Positions 42,747-51,827 of a stretch of 64,000 nucleotides of DNA are shown piece by piece (within the stretch, counting starts at the first letter, position 1; each line of letters starts with the position of its first letter). Position numbers and translations under genes: made by a program. The stretch comes from Bacteroidaceae bacterium (GTDB taxonomy: Bacteria > Bacteroidota > Bacteroidia > Bacteroidales > Bacteroidaceae), in contig JAGCPD010000006.1 of NCBI GenBank assembly GCA_017645305.1, positions 1 to 64,000 on the forward strand. The letters are read 5' to 3'. Below the pieces are notes generated by a model. It saw only the letters and a list, made by a program, of their open reading frames with translations, was not told the origin of the DNA and did no database searches.

Positions 42747-45700
42747 TTATTTAATCACGTACTTTTTGCCGTTTAATATGTATATGCCGCGCTGTGTGGG
42801 ACGGCTATTTATTTTGCGGCCAGAAAGGTCGTAGGTCTCATCAGTCTTACAGGTTTTATACGACTTATAAGTCTCGGGCAAGGGCCTGATGCCATCCGTG
42901 TAGTCGCTGTTTGTCTCCACTTCCTCTATGCGGAAATAATCGACGCGGAACTTGCCTGTGCGGTCGGTTCCTGATGCCAGTTTCCCGTCGCCTTTCCTGC
43001 AGCCGGAGCGGATGCCAAGGGTAAGGTCTTCACCCTCAGCCAAAGTAACCAGTACGCTGAGTTCCTGCATGGCGGTACTGCTGATGCCTACACCATCGGT
43101 ATAAGAGGCAAAGGTGGGATACTCGCCGGGAGTGAGGTTGTTCTGGTAGGTACGGGGCGTGCTGAAATACTGTACTTGGTCATTGGCAAAGAGACGTCCC
43201 TGTCCCTCCAAGCCTTTCTCGCTCCAGAAGAGGCAGCTCACACGATAGGTGGCACCTGCCTTCAGCTTGCTGGCGGGTATGGTCTGGTAGAGGCAGAAAT
43301 CCTCGGGAATGGGACGGTAGCCGTTGGCAGTAAAGGCACAGAAGTTCTGACCGTGCATGCCTTCTCCCTTGCCATAGATACCCGACGTGGTCATGGTGTA
43401 ATTGCCGGTAAATGACATTTGCCACCCGTAGGGAACGGCATTCAGCACGTTTTTGCCTTCTGCCAGTATGCCTTCGTCTTTGTACTCAAAGTCGTAGTTC
43501 ACAATAAGTTCTTGGGTAAGCGAATCGGGGTCAGAGGTAGGCAGGTCGGCCAGACGGCGAATGGTGAAGTGGTCAACCTTGAACCAACCCGTTTCGTCGG
43601 TCTGTGCACCTGCATTGCTGATGCAGCTGGTCCTGATGCCCACACTCAGGTCTTCGCCCTCCTGAACCTTCAGCACAACACGCATGGGATGCATAATGGT
43701 ATGTGTTTCGTATCCGGCCTTATATCCTGCAAAGGTATTCACCTCGTCGGCCTTCAGAATCTGGTCGTAATCATGCTTATAGGCATAGTACTGAACGTGG
43801 TTGTTGGCGAAGAGACGGCAGGAACCGCGCTTGCCCGACTGAACCCAGAGCCAGCAACCTACCTCGTAGATGCCTGGCGTGAGCTTGCTGGCGGGTATAG
43901 TCTGAGAGAGCTCGCAGTCCTCTGGCATGGGTTTCGATTTAATCCAGCACAGGTTACTGTCATCGCCCTTGATGGATTCGTCCTTGTTGATGCCGTATGA
44001 GTTGCCGTTCAGAGTACCTTTCAGTGTCCAGCCGTAAGGAACACCTCGGCGGATGGTCCCGTCGGTATTCGTAAGCACGCTGCTACCGCTCTTGTACTGC
44101 TCGAAGTCGGGGTTCACCATCAGTTTGGGAGCCAGATTCTCCTCTTCCACAGCATCCATCTGGCGGTACATAATCTGACTGACCACTAGGGCGGGATTCA
44201 TGGCGTAGATGCGCAGCTGGTAGTTCTTCTCTGTGGTGGCCTTATAGGTAAAGCGGGCCTCGGAATAACCGTACATCACATTGTCGCTCCATCTGTTTGT
44301 CTCGGCGCTGCACTTTATGCTGGCTGTTGTCAGCGAGCCTGTTCCCATACCCATTCCCACTACCAAATCGTTGCTGGTGGTGATGGGAAAGGTGGGCAGG
44401 CAGCGCACCACAATCTGGTACGAGCCTTTCTTCAAGGGCACAGTGTATTCCAGGTAGGGGCCTTTGCTGCGTGCCGTAGTGGCGGTGTATTTGGTATAGT
44501 CGATAGGCCAGACAGTCATACTGCTATCGCTAACGCCCAAATTAGGTAGAAGTTTCCAGTTTCCTCTGCTGCCGGTGTAGTCAGAGGCTGCTATGAGCGT
44601 CATGTCGTCTGGGAACATTTCACCTTTTACCTCGTTTACCTCGCCGGTTGTTGCAGCATATACGGGACCGAACTGGCTGGTAGTGCTGGCATTGGGCCTC
44701 ATACTCATGATGCCGTTCCATTTGCCACCGGCAATGCTGTTATTGAAACGGTCAGTCATATCGACAATGTTGTCATAGCTGGTGCGTGATAGGGCTGCGT
44801 ACTGCATACTGTTCTGGCGGTCGCCCATGCCGGCATACCAGAAGCTGAGATTGGCTCCTAAGAGCTTGATGTTCATGTCGGCAGTTGCCACGATGGGGTA
44901 GGTGAAGAGTTCAAAATAGGCATCCTGAAGGCGGGTGGGAATGCTCCCCTCCAGATTCTGCACCCTGCGGGCAAGAGCCTGATAGTCGCGTATGCGCTGC
45001 TTCATCTCTTCGTGCGTAAAGACAACCTCGCGTACCGTTTCGGGTTTGCTCTGTGCCGCCAGGCGGTAATGTTCCAGCCGGATGTCGGCCATTTCATCGG
45101 CCAGATCCTCTCCGAAGGTTTTGGCTGCCCACCAGCGGGAGAACTTCCAGGCATTCTCGGGAGTCCAGCTTCTGACGTTCCAGGCCAGTTCCATGCAGAA
45201 CTCAAACTCCACTTCTGCGGGTTTTATGTCCCCCACGTTAATCATCCAGAAACGCTGCATACCGTTCTCGTATGCCTTGCATAGCTCATAGCTTATCAGC
45301 GAAGGTGAGATGGTGCTGAGCCAGATATAGGAACAGGGATTGCCCAGATACGAAAGGTGGTAGTATATGCCGTTTCCGCCACTGCGCTTCTGTTCGGTAG
45401 CAGTGGGCAGCTGGCGTATGTACGCGTAGTTGTCATCTACCCAGCAGAGGGTCACGTCTTCTGGAATCTTCAGCCCTGCATTGTACAGCGTGAGCGCCTC
45501 CTTATAGGGAATGTATATCTGCGGAACCTTGGTGGGGTCTCCGCCCAGAGAGTCGGTAATAATCTTGCGCTGGCACTCTATGATGTCCTTCAGGCCTGCC
45601 AACTGTGCCTCCTGACCCTCGTATCCAAGCAGCGCCACATCTTGCAGTCCGCGCATACCAATGTCATAGATTCCTTCGTAGTCACGTGCCTCTCCGGCCC

Positions 45701-46646
45701 GCTTGGCCCAGTAGTCGGCAACACCCTCCGGATTGTTGGCAAAGGTGAAGTTACTGCTGTTGTTTCCGCTCTTGAAGCGAGGCCACTCCCACAGGTTGTC
45801 ACGCAGCATACTATCGCCGCTGCTCATGACGATAGCCCAGGCCTTGGCCAGACGCTTGTTCTCCTCCATTGCCCAAAAGGCCTTTGAACTGCCGTGCTTG
45901 GCAGGCCAGAGACAGTTGGCGCGCAGACGTAGCAGCAGTTCCAATACCTTATTATATGTATTGGGTCCGATGTTGTTGTAACTGGCATCTATGGTCTTCT
46001 TGGCCCAGGGCAGGAGCGCCCAGTCCTCATCGTTGATAAATAATCCGCGATATTTTACGGAAGGAGCTTCCATCTCTGTACGGTCTCCGTTTGCATAGAT
46101 GGTACTCATGGGGGCTGGAGCCACATCGGCCCACCAGATATAGGGCGATACGCCTATGCGACGGCTTATCTCGAACAGTCCGTAAGCCGTTCCCCGGGGT
46201 GTACCGCCTATTATTACCAGTGCTTCCTCTATGCCCTGGGCTGGTGCCTTTACCAGTTGCAGCGTGTAGGCTTCCCATCGGCCTGTGATGCCTGTGGTGT
46301 CTATCTTGCCCGTCTCCAGCAGGTCGGCAATAAGGGCAGAAGTGCCCAGTGTGCCTGCAATGATGGGGTAATCGCCGCTCTGCAACGTATTGCGCAGCAG
46401 CAGTGTCTTGCCTGTCACTGCCTTTATATCCTGAATCACGCAGTTCGTAACGGTAGTCACCACCTCGGCATCCTGACTATCTACTACAAAGACGGCATTT
46501 CCGTTGGCTCCAACAATGGGAAAGCCGCCCATCCCTGTCTCGCTAAAGACAATGTCTGCTTTTGCCGCGGGAGTCAAGAGTAGCAAAGCGCACAGGAATG
46601 CGACTTTTTGGAGTATATAAAATGATTTGGTATTATTTTTACCCAT
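42747..46646 (-). CDS. secreted GH115 alpha-glucuronidase with two binding-like domains and sorting tag
   Basis: A 1299-residue protein; the ATG at 46646 is chosen over 46676, which lies within the promoter spacer. After the signal peptide come the GH115 N-terminal domain (IIGGTPRGTAYGLFEIS) and catalytic barrel (YRGLFINDEDWALLPW, LRANCLWPAKH). It removes (4-O-methyl)glucuronic acid from xylan side chains. Two homologous beta-sandwich domains (about 880-1060 and 1070-1240), each with a QTIPASKL motif, may bind carbohydrate. The end is a family C repeat (ETYKSYKTCKTDE) followed by YDLSGRKI...GIYILNGKKYVIK. It is the first gene of an operon with the GLUG protein. Confidence 0.9.
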   Translation of the reverse strand: MGKNNTKSFYILQKVAFLCALLLLTPAAKADIVFSETGMGGFPIVGANGNAVFVVDSQDAEVVTTVTNCVIQDIKAVTGKTLLLRNTLQSGDYPIIAGTLGTSALIADLLETGKIDTTGITGRWEAYTLQLVKAPAQGIEEALVIIGGTPRGTAYGLFEISRRIGVSPYIWWADVAPAPMSTIYANGDRTEMEAPSVKYRGLFINDEDWALLPWAKKTIDASYNNIGPNTYNKVLELLLRLRANCLWPAKHGSSKAFWAMEENKRLAKAWAIVMSSGDSMLRDNLWEWPRFKSGNNSSNFTFANNPEGVADYWAKRAGEARDYEGIYDIGMRGLQDVALLGYEGQEAQLAGLKDIIECQRKIITDSLGGDPTKVPQIYIPYKEALTLYNAGLKIPEDVTLCWVDDNYAYIRQLPTATEQKRSGGNGIYYHLSYLGNPCSYIWLSTISPSLISYELCKAYENGMQRFWMINVGDIKPAEVEFEFCMELAWNVRSWTPENAWKFSRWWAAKTFGEDLADEMADIRLEHYRLAAQSKPETVREVVFTHEEMKQRIRDYQALARRVQNLEGSIPTRLQDAYFELFTYPIVATADMNIKLLGANLSFWYAGMGDRQNSMQYAALSRTSYDNIVDMTDRFNNSIAGGKWNGIMSMRPNASTTSQFGPVYAATTGEVNEVKGEMFPDDMTLIAASDYTGSRGNWKLLPNLGVSDSSMTVWPIDYTKYTATTARSKGPYLEYTVPLKKGSYQIVVRCLPTFPITTSNDLVVGMGMGTGSLTTASIKCSAETNRWSDNVMYGYSEARFTYKATTEKNYQLRIYAMNPALVVSQIMYRQMDAVEEENLAPKLMVNPDFEQYKSGSSVLTNTDGTIRRGVPYGWTLKGTLNGNSYGINKDESIKGDDSNLCWIKSKPMPEDCELSQTIPASKLTPGIYEVGCWLWVQSGKRGSCRLFANNHVQYYAYKHDYDQILKADEVNTFAGYKAGYETHTIMHPMRVVLKVQEGEDLSVGIRTSCISNAGAQTDETGWFKVDHFTIRRLADLPTSDPDSLTQELIVNYDFEYKDEGILAEGKNVLNAVPYGWQMSFTGNYTMTTSGIYGKGEGMHGQNFCAFTANGYRPIPEDFCLYQTIPASKLKAGATYRVSCLFWSEKGLEGQGRLFANDQVQYFSTPRTYQNNLTPGEYPTFASYTDGVGISSTAMQELSVLVTLAEGEDLTLGIRSGCRKGDGKLASGTDRTGKFRVDYFRIEEVETNSDYTDGIRPLPETYKSYKTCKTDETYDLSGRKINSRPTQRGIYILNGKKYVIK
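42834..42876. repeat. dispersed repeat, family C, in frame before a C-terminal tag
   Basis: On the minus strand tandem GACTTATAAGTCGTATAAAAC phrases encode TYKSYKTCKTDET, exactly between the GH115 body and the tag YDLSGRK. Confidence 0.75.
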
Positions 46647-46664
46647 TTTGCTTAGTATTTTGTG

Positions 46665-46672
46665 CAAAAATA
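46665..46672 (-). promoter_or_regulatory. -7 box of GH115-GLUG operon
   Basis: TATTTTTG on the minus strand lies 18 bases before the ATG at 46646. Confidence 0.6.
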
Positions 46673-46882
46673 GCAAATATTTTTATAACCCTGTGCAAAA
46701 ATGTGCAAAAATGTAGCAGAAAGATGCAAAAAAAATGTTTTCTGTGCTAAAAAGCGCAAAAACAAGCTTCTGAAAAGATTTTCGTGACTGCTATTGTAAT
46801 TACTAACCTTGAACTAACCCTGAGGTGCTTATTAGGTTCATCATCCTCGTTTTGTTCGCCGTATGACGAAAAACAGAATGCA

Positions 46883-46972
46883 CATCTCCACTTCATCTCC
46901 AGTTCATCTCCAGTTCTTCTCCACTTCATCTCCATTTCTTATAATTGGAGATGTATTGGAGATGTATTGGAG
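46883..46972. repeat. ATCTCCAGTTC repeat with inverted copies, family F
   Basis: Five tandem variants of TTCATCTCCAGTTC (46883-46936) are followed by two inverted copies, GGAGATGTATT (46947-46972), so a stem-loop can form. It lies in a 620-base intergenic stretch (46647-47273) where I see no convincing gene; a 60-codon frame at 47140-47322 has no recognisable features and runs into rsgA. Confidence 0.7.
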
Positions 46973-47273
46973 GGAAACTGGGGAGAAAATGGAAGGAACA
47001 TAGCGGAATAACGGAGCAGAAATAGAGCTTTAACAAACCAGAATCATTCATAACTGAAATTTTGGAAGTAAAAGAGGAAGTATAAATGAAAGTTAATTCG
47101 CTACGCTCATAGGAGTTAAAAAGGACAATAGCAATACACATGCAGAACGAACTTTTTACAAGCCTATTGCATGAAGACATACGATTTTATGCAGAACGGA
47201 ATACTTATTGCAAAAAAAGTGATTTTCCTTTAAAAACTGGTGTTGTGACTCCGTTTACAAACAACAACGGAGT

Positions 47274-48299
47274 TTACTTGCGATATTTCTCGGCATCCTT
47301 GTCCTCCAGCATGGAAAGGTAGCTGGTATAGCGGCTTTTGGCTATACGGTGTTCTTCTATTGCCTGTAGGACGGCACATCCTGGTTCGGTGGTATGGGTG
47401 CAATTGCCAAAACGGCAGTCCTGGCCAATCTGGAATATCTCGCGGAAATAATGGGCTACCTCGGTACGTTCCATATCGAAGGTGCCGAACCCCTTTATTC
47501 CGGGGGTATCGATGACAGCCCCGGGCACAACCTCTCCCGTGATAGAGGGGAGTTCTTCCCCAGAAAAGGAATCTGTAGGGGGAAGGCTATACATCTGGGA
47601 GAAGGTGGTGGTGTGCATACCTGTATCGTGGGCAGTGCTGATTTCTGCTGTCTTGACATTGGCATCGGGAATAAGTCGGTTCAGCAGAGTGCTTTTGCCT
47701 ACGCCGCTGTGCCCGCTGAGCAGGGTAGTCTTGCCTGCAAATGCCTGATGAATGGCTTCCATGCCTTCGCCTGTTGAGGCGCTGCAAGGCAGGCAGGGAT
47801 AACCCAGGGAATTGTAGAGTGTGGTAAGGGCATGCAGGTAGCGGGTTTCCTCTGCCGTATAAATGTCGGTCTTGTTGAATATCAGCACAACGGGAATGCG
47901 GTAGGCCTCGGCACTGGCAAGAAAGCGGTCTATAAAAGTGGTGCTGGTCTCAGGATGCGAAACAGTGACTATGAGGGCTGCCTGATCAACGTTGGCGGCA
48001 ATGATGTGACTCTGTTTGCTGAGATTGCTGGCCTTGCGTATGACATAGTTCTTGCGGTCCAGAATCTCTGTTATAAAAGACCCGTCAGTAGCAGCCCCTC
48101 CGCATTGTCCCTCCCTTGTAGGGCTGGGATTTGTGATGCGCACCTTGTCCCCAACGGCTACGGGGTTGGTGCTGCGGATACCTTTCAGGCGGAAGTTGCC
48201 TTTTACCTTACAATCAAAAAGCTGGCCGTCGTCTGTCCTGACAACGTACCAGCTTCCTGTATTCTTAATAACGATTCCAGTCAATGCTCTGGTGTTCAA
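47274..48299 (-). CDS. rsgA: ribosome small subunit-dependent GTPase A
   Basis: A 341-residue circularly permuted GTPase that assists late 30S maturation. An OB-fold comes first ([13 protein letters not shown]), then NKTD (G4) before [12 protein letters not shown] (G1) and DTPGIKGFG (G3), the order expected from permutation. The C-terminal zinc site C-x(4)-C-T-H-x(6)-C is visible ([15 protein letters not shown]). It starts 4 bases after the frr stop, so the two form one operon. Confidence 0.96.
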   Translation of the reverse strand: MNTRALTGIVIKNTGSWYVVRTDDGQLFDCKVKGNFRLKGIRSTNPVAVGDKVRITNPSPTREGQCGGAATDGSFITEILDRKNYVIRKASNLSKQSHIIAANVDQAALIVTVSHPETSTTFIDRFLASAEAYRIPVVLIFNKTDIYTAEETRYLHALTTLYNSLGYPCLPCSASTGEGMEAIHQAFAGKTTLLSGHSGVGKSTLLNRLIPDANVKTAEISTAHDTGMHTTTFSQMYSLPPTDSFSGEELPSITGEVVPGAVIDTPGIKGFGTFDMERTEVAHYFREIFQIGQDCRFGNCTHTTEPGCAVLQAIEEHRIAKSRYTSYLSMLEDKDAEKYRK

Positions 48300-48303
48300 A
48301 GGC

Positions 48304-48864
48304 CTAAACAGTCATGATTTCCTTTTCCTTGGCGGCCATCACTTCTTCAATTTGCTTGATGTACTTGTCGTGCATCTTCTGAAGCTTGGCTTCGGCATCC
48401 TTTTCTGCATCTTCGGCAAGGCCGTCCTTGATGCCTTTCTTCAGTTTCTCAAGAATGTCGCGACGGGCATTGCGCACGCTAATCTTAGCCTGTTCCTCTT
48501 CCTTGCCGCACTGCTTGACAAGCTGCTTACGACGCTCCTCTGTCAGAGGGGGAATGGAGAGGCGGATAATCTCGCCGTTGTTATCGGGCATGATGCCTAC
48601 CGAACTGTCTATGATAGCTTTTTCTATAACCTTGAACATGGTCTTGTCCCAGGGCTTGATGGCAATGGTGCGGGCATCAGGGGTGTTGATGGCTGCCACA
48701 TTGTTCAGGGGAACAAGACTTCCGTAACTGTCAACACGGATACCATCCAATATCTTAACGTTTGCCTTTCCTGCACGGATGCGTGCCAATGCATCATCCA
48801 GATACATTACGGCTTCTTCCATTTTTTCCTCGGCTAATGCCAAAGTTTCCTTAACATCAATCAT
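48304..48864 (-). CDS. frr: ribosome recycling factor
   Basis: A 186-residue protein of normal length that splits post-termination ribosomes with EF-G. The start ([19 protein letters not shown]), [16 protein letters not shown] and the [17 protein letters not shown] stretch are characteristic. It is the first gene of the frr-rsgA operon, divergent from the VTC-domain gene. Confidence 0.97.
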   Translation of the reverse strand: MIDVKETLALAEEKMEEAVMYLDDALARIRAGKANVKILDGIRVDSYGSLVPLNNVAAINTPDARTIAIKPWDKTMFKVIEKAIIDSSVGIMPDNNGEIIRLSIPPLTEERRKQLVKQCGKEEEQAKISVRNARRDILEKLKKGIKDGLAEDAEKDAEAKLQKMHDKYIKQIEEVMAAKEKEIMTV

Positions 48865-48915
48865 AATAGGTCATTATTTAGTTCGTATTTAATTCACTTT
48901 GTTACATTTATGAAG

Positions 48916-48985
48916 CAAAAGTAGGTTAATTATTTGAAAAAAACAAGTCGCAGACAACGGAAATGTATATTTTTTCCTATATTTG
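48916..48985. promoter_or_regulatory. divergent promoters of frr and VTC operon
   Basis: TACTTTTG on the minus strand (48916-48923) faces frr. TATATTTG on the plus strand (48978-48985) lies 18 bases before the ATG at 49004. Confidence 0.65.
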
Positions 48986-49003
48986 TGCCGATTATTGCGT
49001 AAT

Positions 49004-49780
49004 ATGATGGAAATTGATGCCCGTATTGACGAATTGTTGCAGCATTTAGAGCCTATAACACTGGAGCAAATGTCAAGTATCCGCCTAATGAACAGGACGG
49101 ACACTAAATTTGTTACCAGCAAGGAGAATCTTGCTAAGCTGCTGGAGCTGGCTCAAGGGAAATATTTTGCGCAATTCAACAACGACAGTCGGATAGCCAA
49201 TTACATGACTACCTACTGGGATACGGACAATCACCGTTTCTTCCTGGAACATCATAACGGAAGGGCTCCCCGCCAAAAAGTGCGTGTCCGCACCTATATG
49301 GATAGCCAACTTACCTTTTTGGAGGTGAAGACAAAGAACAATCACGGTCGTACGAAGAAAAAGCGTGTGGAGGTTCCCAGTCAGGAAATTGAAATTCAGG
49401 GTGCCAACGGAGAGTTTGTCGAGGGGCTCGTGCATCAAGGACTCAGCGAGATGCATCCTACCGTGCGCAACCAGTTCCACCGCATTACGTTGGTAAATTA
49501 CGGTAAGACGGAGCGCCTGACTATCGATTATGATGTACACTTCCACAACATGGAAACGGGTAACGATGCAGAAACCGGTCCGTTGGTTATCATAGAGTTG
49601 AAGCGTGACGGGAACGTGTATAGTCCTGTGCTGGATATTCTGCGCGTGCTGCGTATCAAACCGTCTGGGTTCAGCAAGTACTGTATCGGTAGCGTAATGA
49701 CTAACAAAAGCCTGAAGCAGAATCTCTTTAAACCTAAGATGGTGACACTGAGCAAATTGGGAAACACCAAAATCAGTTAG
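49004..49780 (+). CDS. VTC-domain polyphosphate polymerase-like protein
   Basis: A 258-residue cytoplasmic protein with the VTC fold, a tunnel enzyme of the CYTH-like class. Conserved basic and acidic strand residues are seen: LMNRTDTKFV, KVRVRTY, FLEVKTKNN..RTKKKRVE, LTIDYD, VIIELKRDG and a C-terminal lysine/tyrosine (FSKYCIGS). Homologues in yeast make polyphosphate from ATP. The bacterial proteins are adjacent to DUF4956 genes, as here, which suggests a membrane-bound polymer export or signalling unit. Either ATG at 49004 or 49007 may be the start. The gene is the first of a collinear set. Confidence 0.85.
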   Translation: MMEIDARIDELLQHLEPITLEQMSSIRLMNRTDTKFVTSKENLAKLLELAQGKYFAQFNNDSRIANYMTTYWDTDNHRFFLEHHNGRAPRQKVRVRTYMDSQLTFLEVKTKNNHGRTKKKRVEVPSQEIEIQGANGEFVEGLVHQGLSEMHPTVRNQFHRITLVNYGKTERLTIDYDVHFHNMETGNDAETGPLVIIELKRDGNVYSPVLDILRVLRIKPSGFSKYCIGSVMTNKSLKQNLFKPKMVTLSKLGNTKIS

Positions 49781-49804
49781 AAACAATAAAAACCAACTAA
49801 CAAT

Positions 49805-50515
49805 ATGGATTTCATTAATGACATTAACTATCAGCTGGGTAATCTGATTGGACTGACGCTCTTTGATCCCCAGCACTTTATTTCACTGATAATGCGCTTC
49901 GTCATCAACTTGTCGGTGGTGTGCATTATCGCACGTTGCTTCTATTTCCCCCGCAGCCAACGCCGCGACTATATGTTCATTTTTATCCTGATGTCTGCCA
50001 GTATTTTCCTGCTGGTATCCCTGATGGAGGGAGATGGCATGAATCTGGGTGCTGCAATGGGTCTGTTCGCAATCTTCGGCATTATGCGTTTCCGTACCGA
50101 GGCTGTGCCTATTCGTGAGATGACATACCTGTTCATGCTTATTGCCGTGAGTGTGGTGAACGCATTGGGAAGAGCAGAATATCATCCCAAGGCCGACTAT
50201 TGGGATGGCTTTGGACTGGTAACCATCATCTTTGTCAACCTGATATTCGTTGGCATGGCTTGGCTGTTCGAGAGCAGCAAGTTGGTCAGCACCCTGTGCA
50301 GCAAGTACATCAAATACGATAATGTGGCACTAATTTCACCCGATAAGCGTGAAGAGTTGAAGGCAGATCTGGAGAAGCGTACTGGTCTGAATATCCTGCG
50401 CATCGAGGTGGGAATGATAGACTATCTGAAGGACAGTTGCCTGATACGTATTTATTACGATGAGCCAAAGGACCGAGGGAACAGCATAGAAGGTGTAATG
50501 AAAATGCCCCGATAA
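49805..50515 (+). CDS. DUF4956 membrane protein
   Basis: A 236-residue protein with four hydrophobic segments in the first 150 residues, followed by a cytoplasmic domain. The signature GMNLGAAMGLFAIFGIMRFRTEAVPIREMTYLF fits DUF4956 (shown here split: MNLGAAMGLFAIFGIM, RFRTEAVPIREM). It is the constant partner of bacterial VTC-domain proteins and may be the membrane channel or anchor. It starts 24 bases after the VTC gene and ends 4 bases before the next one. Confidence 0.85.
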   Translation: MDFINDINYQLGNLIGLTLFDPQHFISLIMRFVINLSVVCIIARCFYFPRSQRRDYMFIFILMSASIFLLVSLMEGDGMNLGAAMGLFAIFGIMRFRTEAVPIREMTYLFMLIAVSVVNALGRAEYHPKADYWDGFGLVTIIFVNLIFVGMAWLFESSKLVSTLCSKYIKYDNVALISPDKREELKADLEKRTGLNILRIEVGMIDYLKDSCLIRIYYDEPKDRGNSIEGVMKMPR

Positions 50516-50519
50516 ACAG

Positions 50520-51338
50520 ATGAAGAAGATTCTCATGATACTGGTTTTACTGGTTCCCACTATGCTAAAGGCACAGTGGACAGACGAGTATGGCACTTGG
50601 ATGTCAGTGGGTGCAAAAAAGAACCTGGGCACCAAGTGGAGCCTTGGACTGGAGGTGGAATATCGTGCTCAGGAGAATTCGAGATGGGCTTTCGGCTTGG
50701 ATGCAGGGTATAAACTGAACAAGTTCCTCAAGTTCGGTGCAGGCTACACCTTATTATATAATAGAAAGAAGGCAAAGCAGAGTGGCGACCCTGCTGTTGA
50801 CGATGAATATAAGGTGACACCTGCATATACCTATCCCCGCCACAGATTCATTGTGGAGGCAACGGCAGATAAAAGGTTCTGGAAGTGGCTGCGCATATCG
50901 TTACGCGAACGCTACCAGCTTACGTACCGGCCGGAAAATGACCACGAGAAGATTACTTATGTCAAGCAGCCTGTTTTTGACGATGATTGGAATTACTTGG
51001 GTGATATCTGGGAGTCTGAAACAGAAGTTAAGACCAAATTAGCCAGCACAACGCAAGTACTTCGTAGCCGTTTGAAACTGGAGGTCGATAAGAAGCTCTG
51101 GAAGTTCTCCCCCTTTATCTCTGCTGAGGCATGCAACAGCGTATCTGTAGGTGACCATATGTGCATAGATAAGGTAAGGACTGCCATAGGAACCAGTTAC
51201 AAGATAAACAAAAAACACGAGGTCTCGCTAGGCTACATACTCACATTCGTATTTAATGACGATGATGAGCTGAACGACAAGGTAGAATTCGACAATCGGA
51301 TTCATGCGGTAAGCGTGGGTTATAATTATAAATTCTGA
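50520..51338 (+). CDS. DUF2490 outer-membrane beta-barrel protein
   Basis: A 272-residue protein with a signal peptide (MKKILMILVLLVPTMLKAQ). It consists of alternating amphipathic beta strands and ends in an aromatic residue (VGYNYKF), as outer-membrane barrels do. The W-x-D...G...LGLEVEYRAQEN pattern fits DUF2490. Its position directly behind DUF4956 suggests that a product made in the cytoplasm may pass or be anchored through the envelope; this is inference. Confidence 0.8.
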   Translation: MKKILMILVLLVPTMLKAQWTDEYGTWMSVGAKKNLGTKWSLGLEVEYRAQENSRWAFGLDAGYKLNKFLKFGAGYTLLYNRKKAKQSGDPAVDDEYKVTPAYTYPRHRFIVEATADKRFWKWLRISLRERYQLTYRPENDHEKITYVKQPVFDDDWNYLGDIWESETEVKTKLASTTQVLRSRLKLEVDKKLWKFSPFISAEACNSVSVGDHMCIDKVRTAIGTSYKINKKHEVSLGYILTFVFNDDDELNDKVEFDNRIHAVSVGYNYKF

Positions 51339-51360
51339 TAACATAAAAAGGATAAAGATT

Positions 51361-51810
51361 ATGAATAAGAAGCATTTTTTTGTAGCCATTCTTATGATGG
51401 CAAGCATCGCAATGTGGGCAGATAAGTACAACTATCTGACGGTATCATCATCCAGCGAGGAATCCATTTCGTTGCCCACCATCCAGAAGATAACTTTTGC
51501 CGACGGCAACTGCATAGTTACCACAACCGGAGGCAATTATACTTATCCCCTGAGCGAGATAAAGAAAATGTATTTCTCTGTAGAGGATCCGGATGCGATC
51601 GAGGCACTGCCCAGTGAGGCGGAGAACCTGCAGTACAAGAACGGGAATCTGAAAGTTGATGGCGATGGTATGCTGCGTATTTACAGTGCAAACGGAGCCT
51701 TGGTGCAGATGGCTAGTGTGAAGAAGGGAGCCAACATTAACCTGAGCAACCTGAAGTCGGGGCTGTACATTGTAAATATGGGTAATAAGACCATAAAGCT
51801 GACAAAGTAA
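51361..51810 (+). CDS. small exported protein with type IX sorting-like domain
   Basis: A 149-residue protein with a signal peptide ending MWA. Residues 20-75 are a short beta-rich segment (TIQKITFADGNCIVTTTGG...LSEIKKMYF). Residues 80-149 are a complete sorting-like domain (LRIYSANGALVQMASVKKG...LKSGLYIVNMGNKTIKLTK). It may be a minimal surface protein. The following gene product begins with a similar beta segment (VALSDVTYA...IDSITMVH). Confidence 0.75.
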   Translation: MNKKHFFVAILMMASIAMWADKYNYLTVSSSSEESISLPTIQKITFADGNCIVTTTGGNYTYPLSEIKKMYFSVEDPDAIEALPSEAENLQYKNGNLKVDGDGMLRIYSANGALVQMASVKKGANINLSNLKSGLYIVNMGNKTIKLTK

Positions 51811-51827
51811 GTTATAAGACAATCAAG

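Noticed and set aside
47140-47322. 60-codon frame in the gap before rsgA
   Set aside because: No recognisable features, no promoter, and it runs antisense into rsgA.
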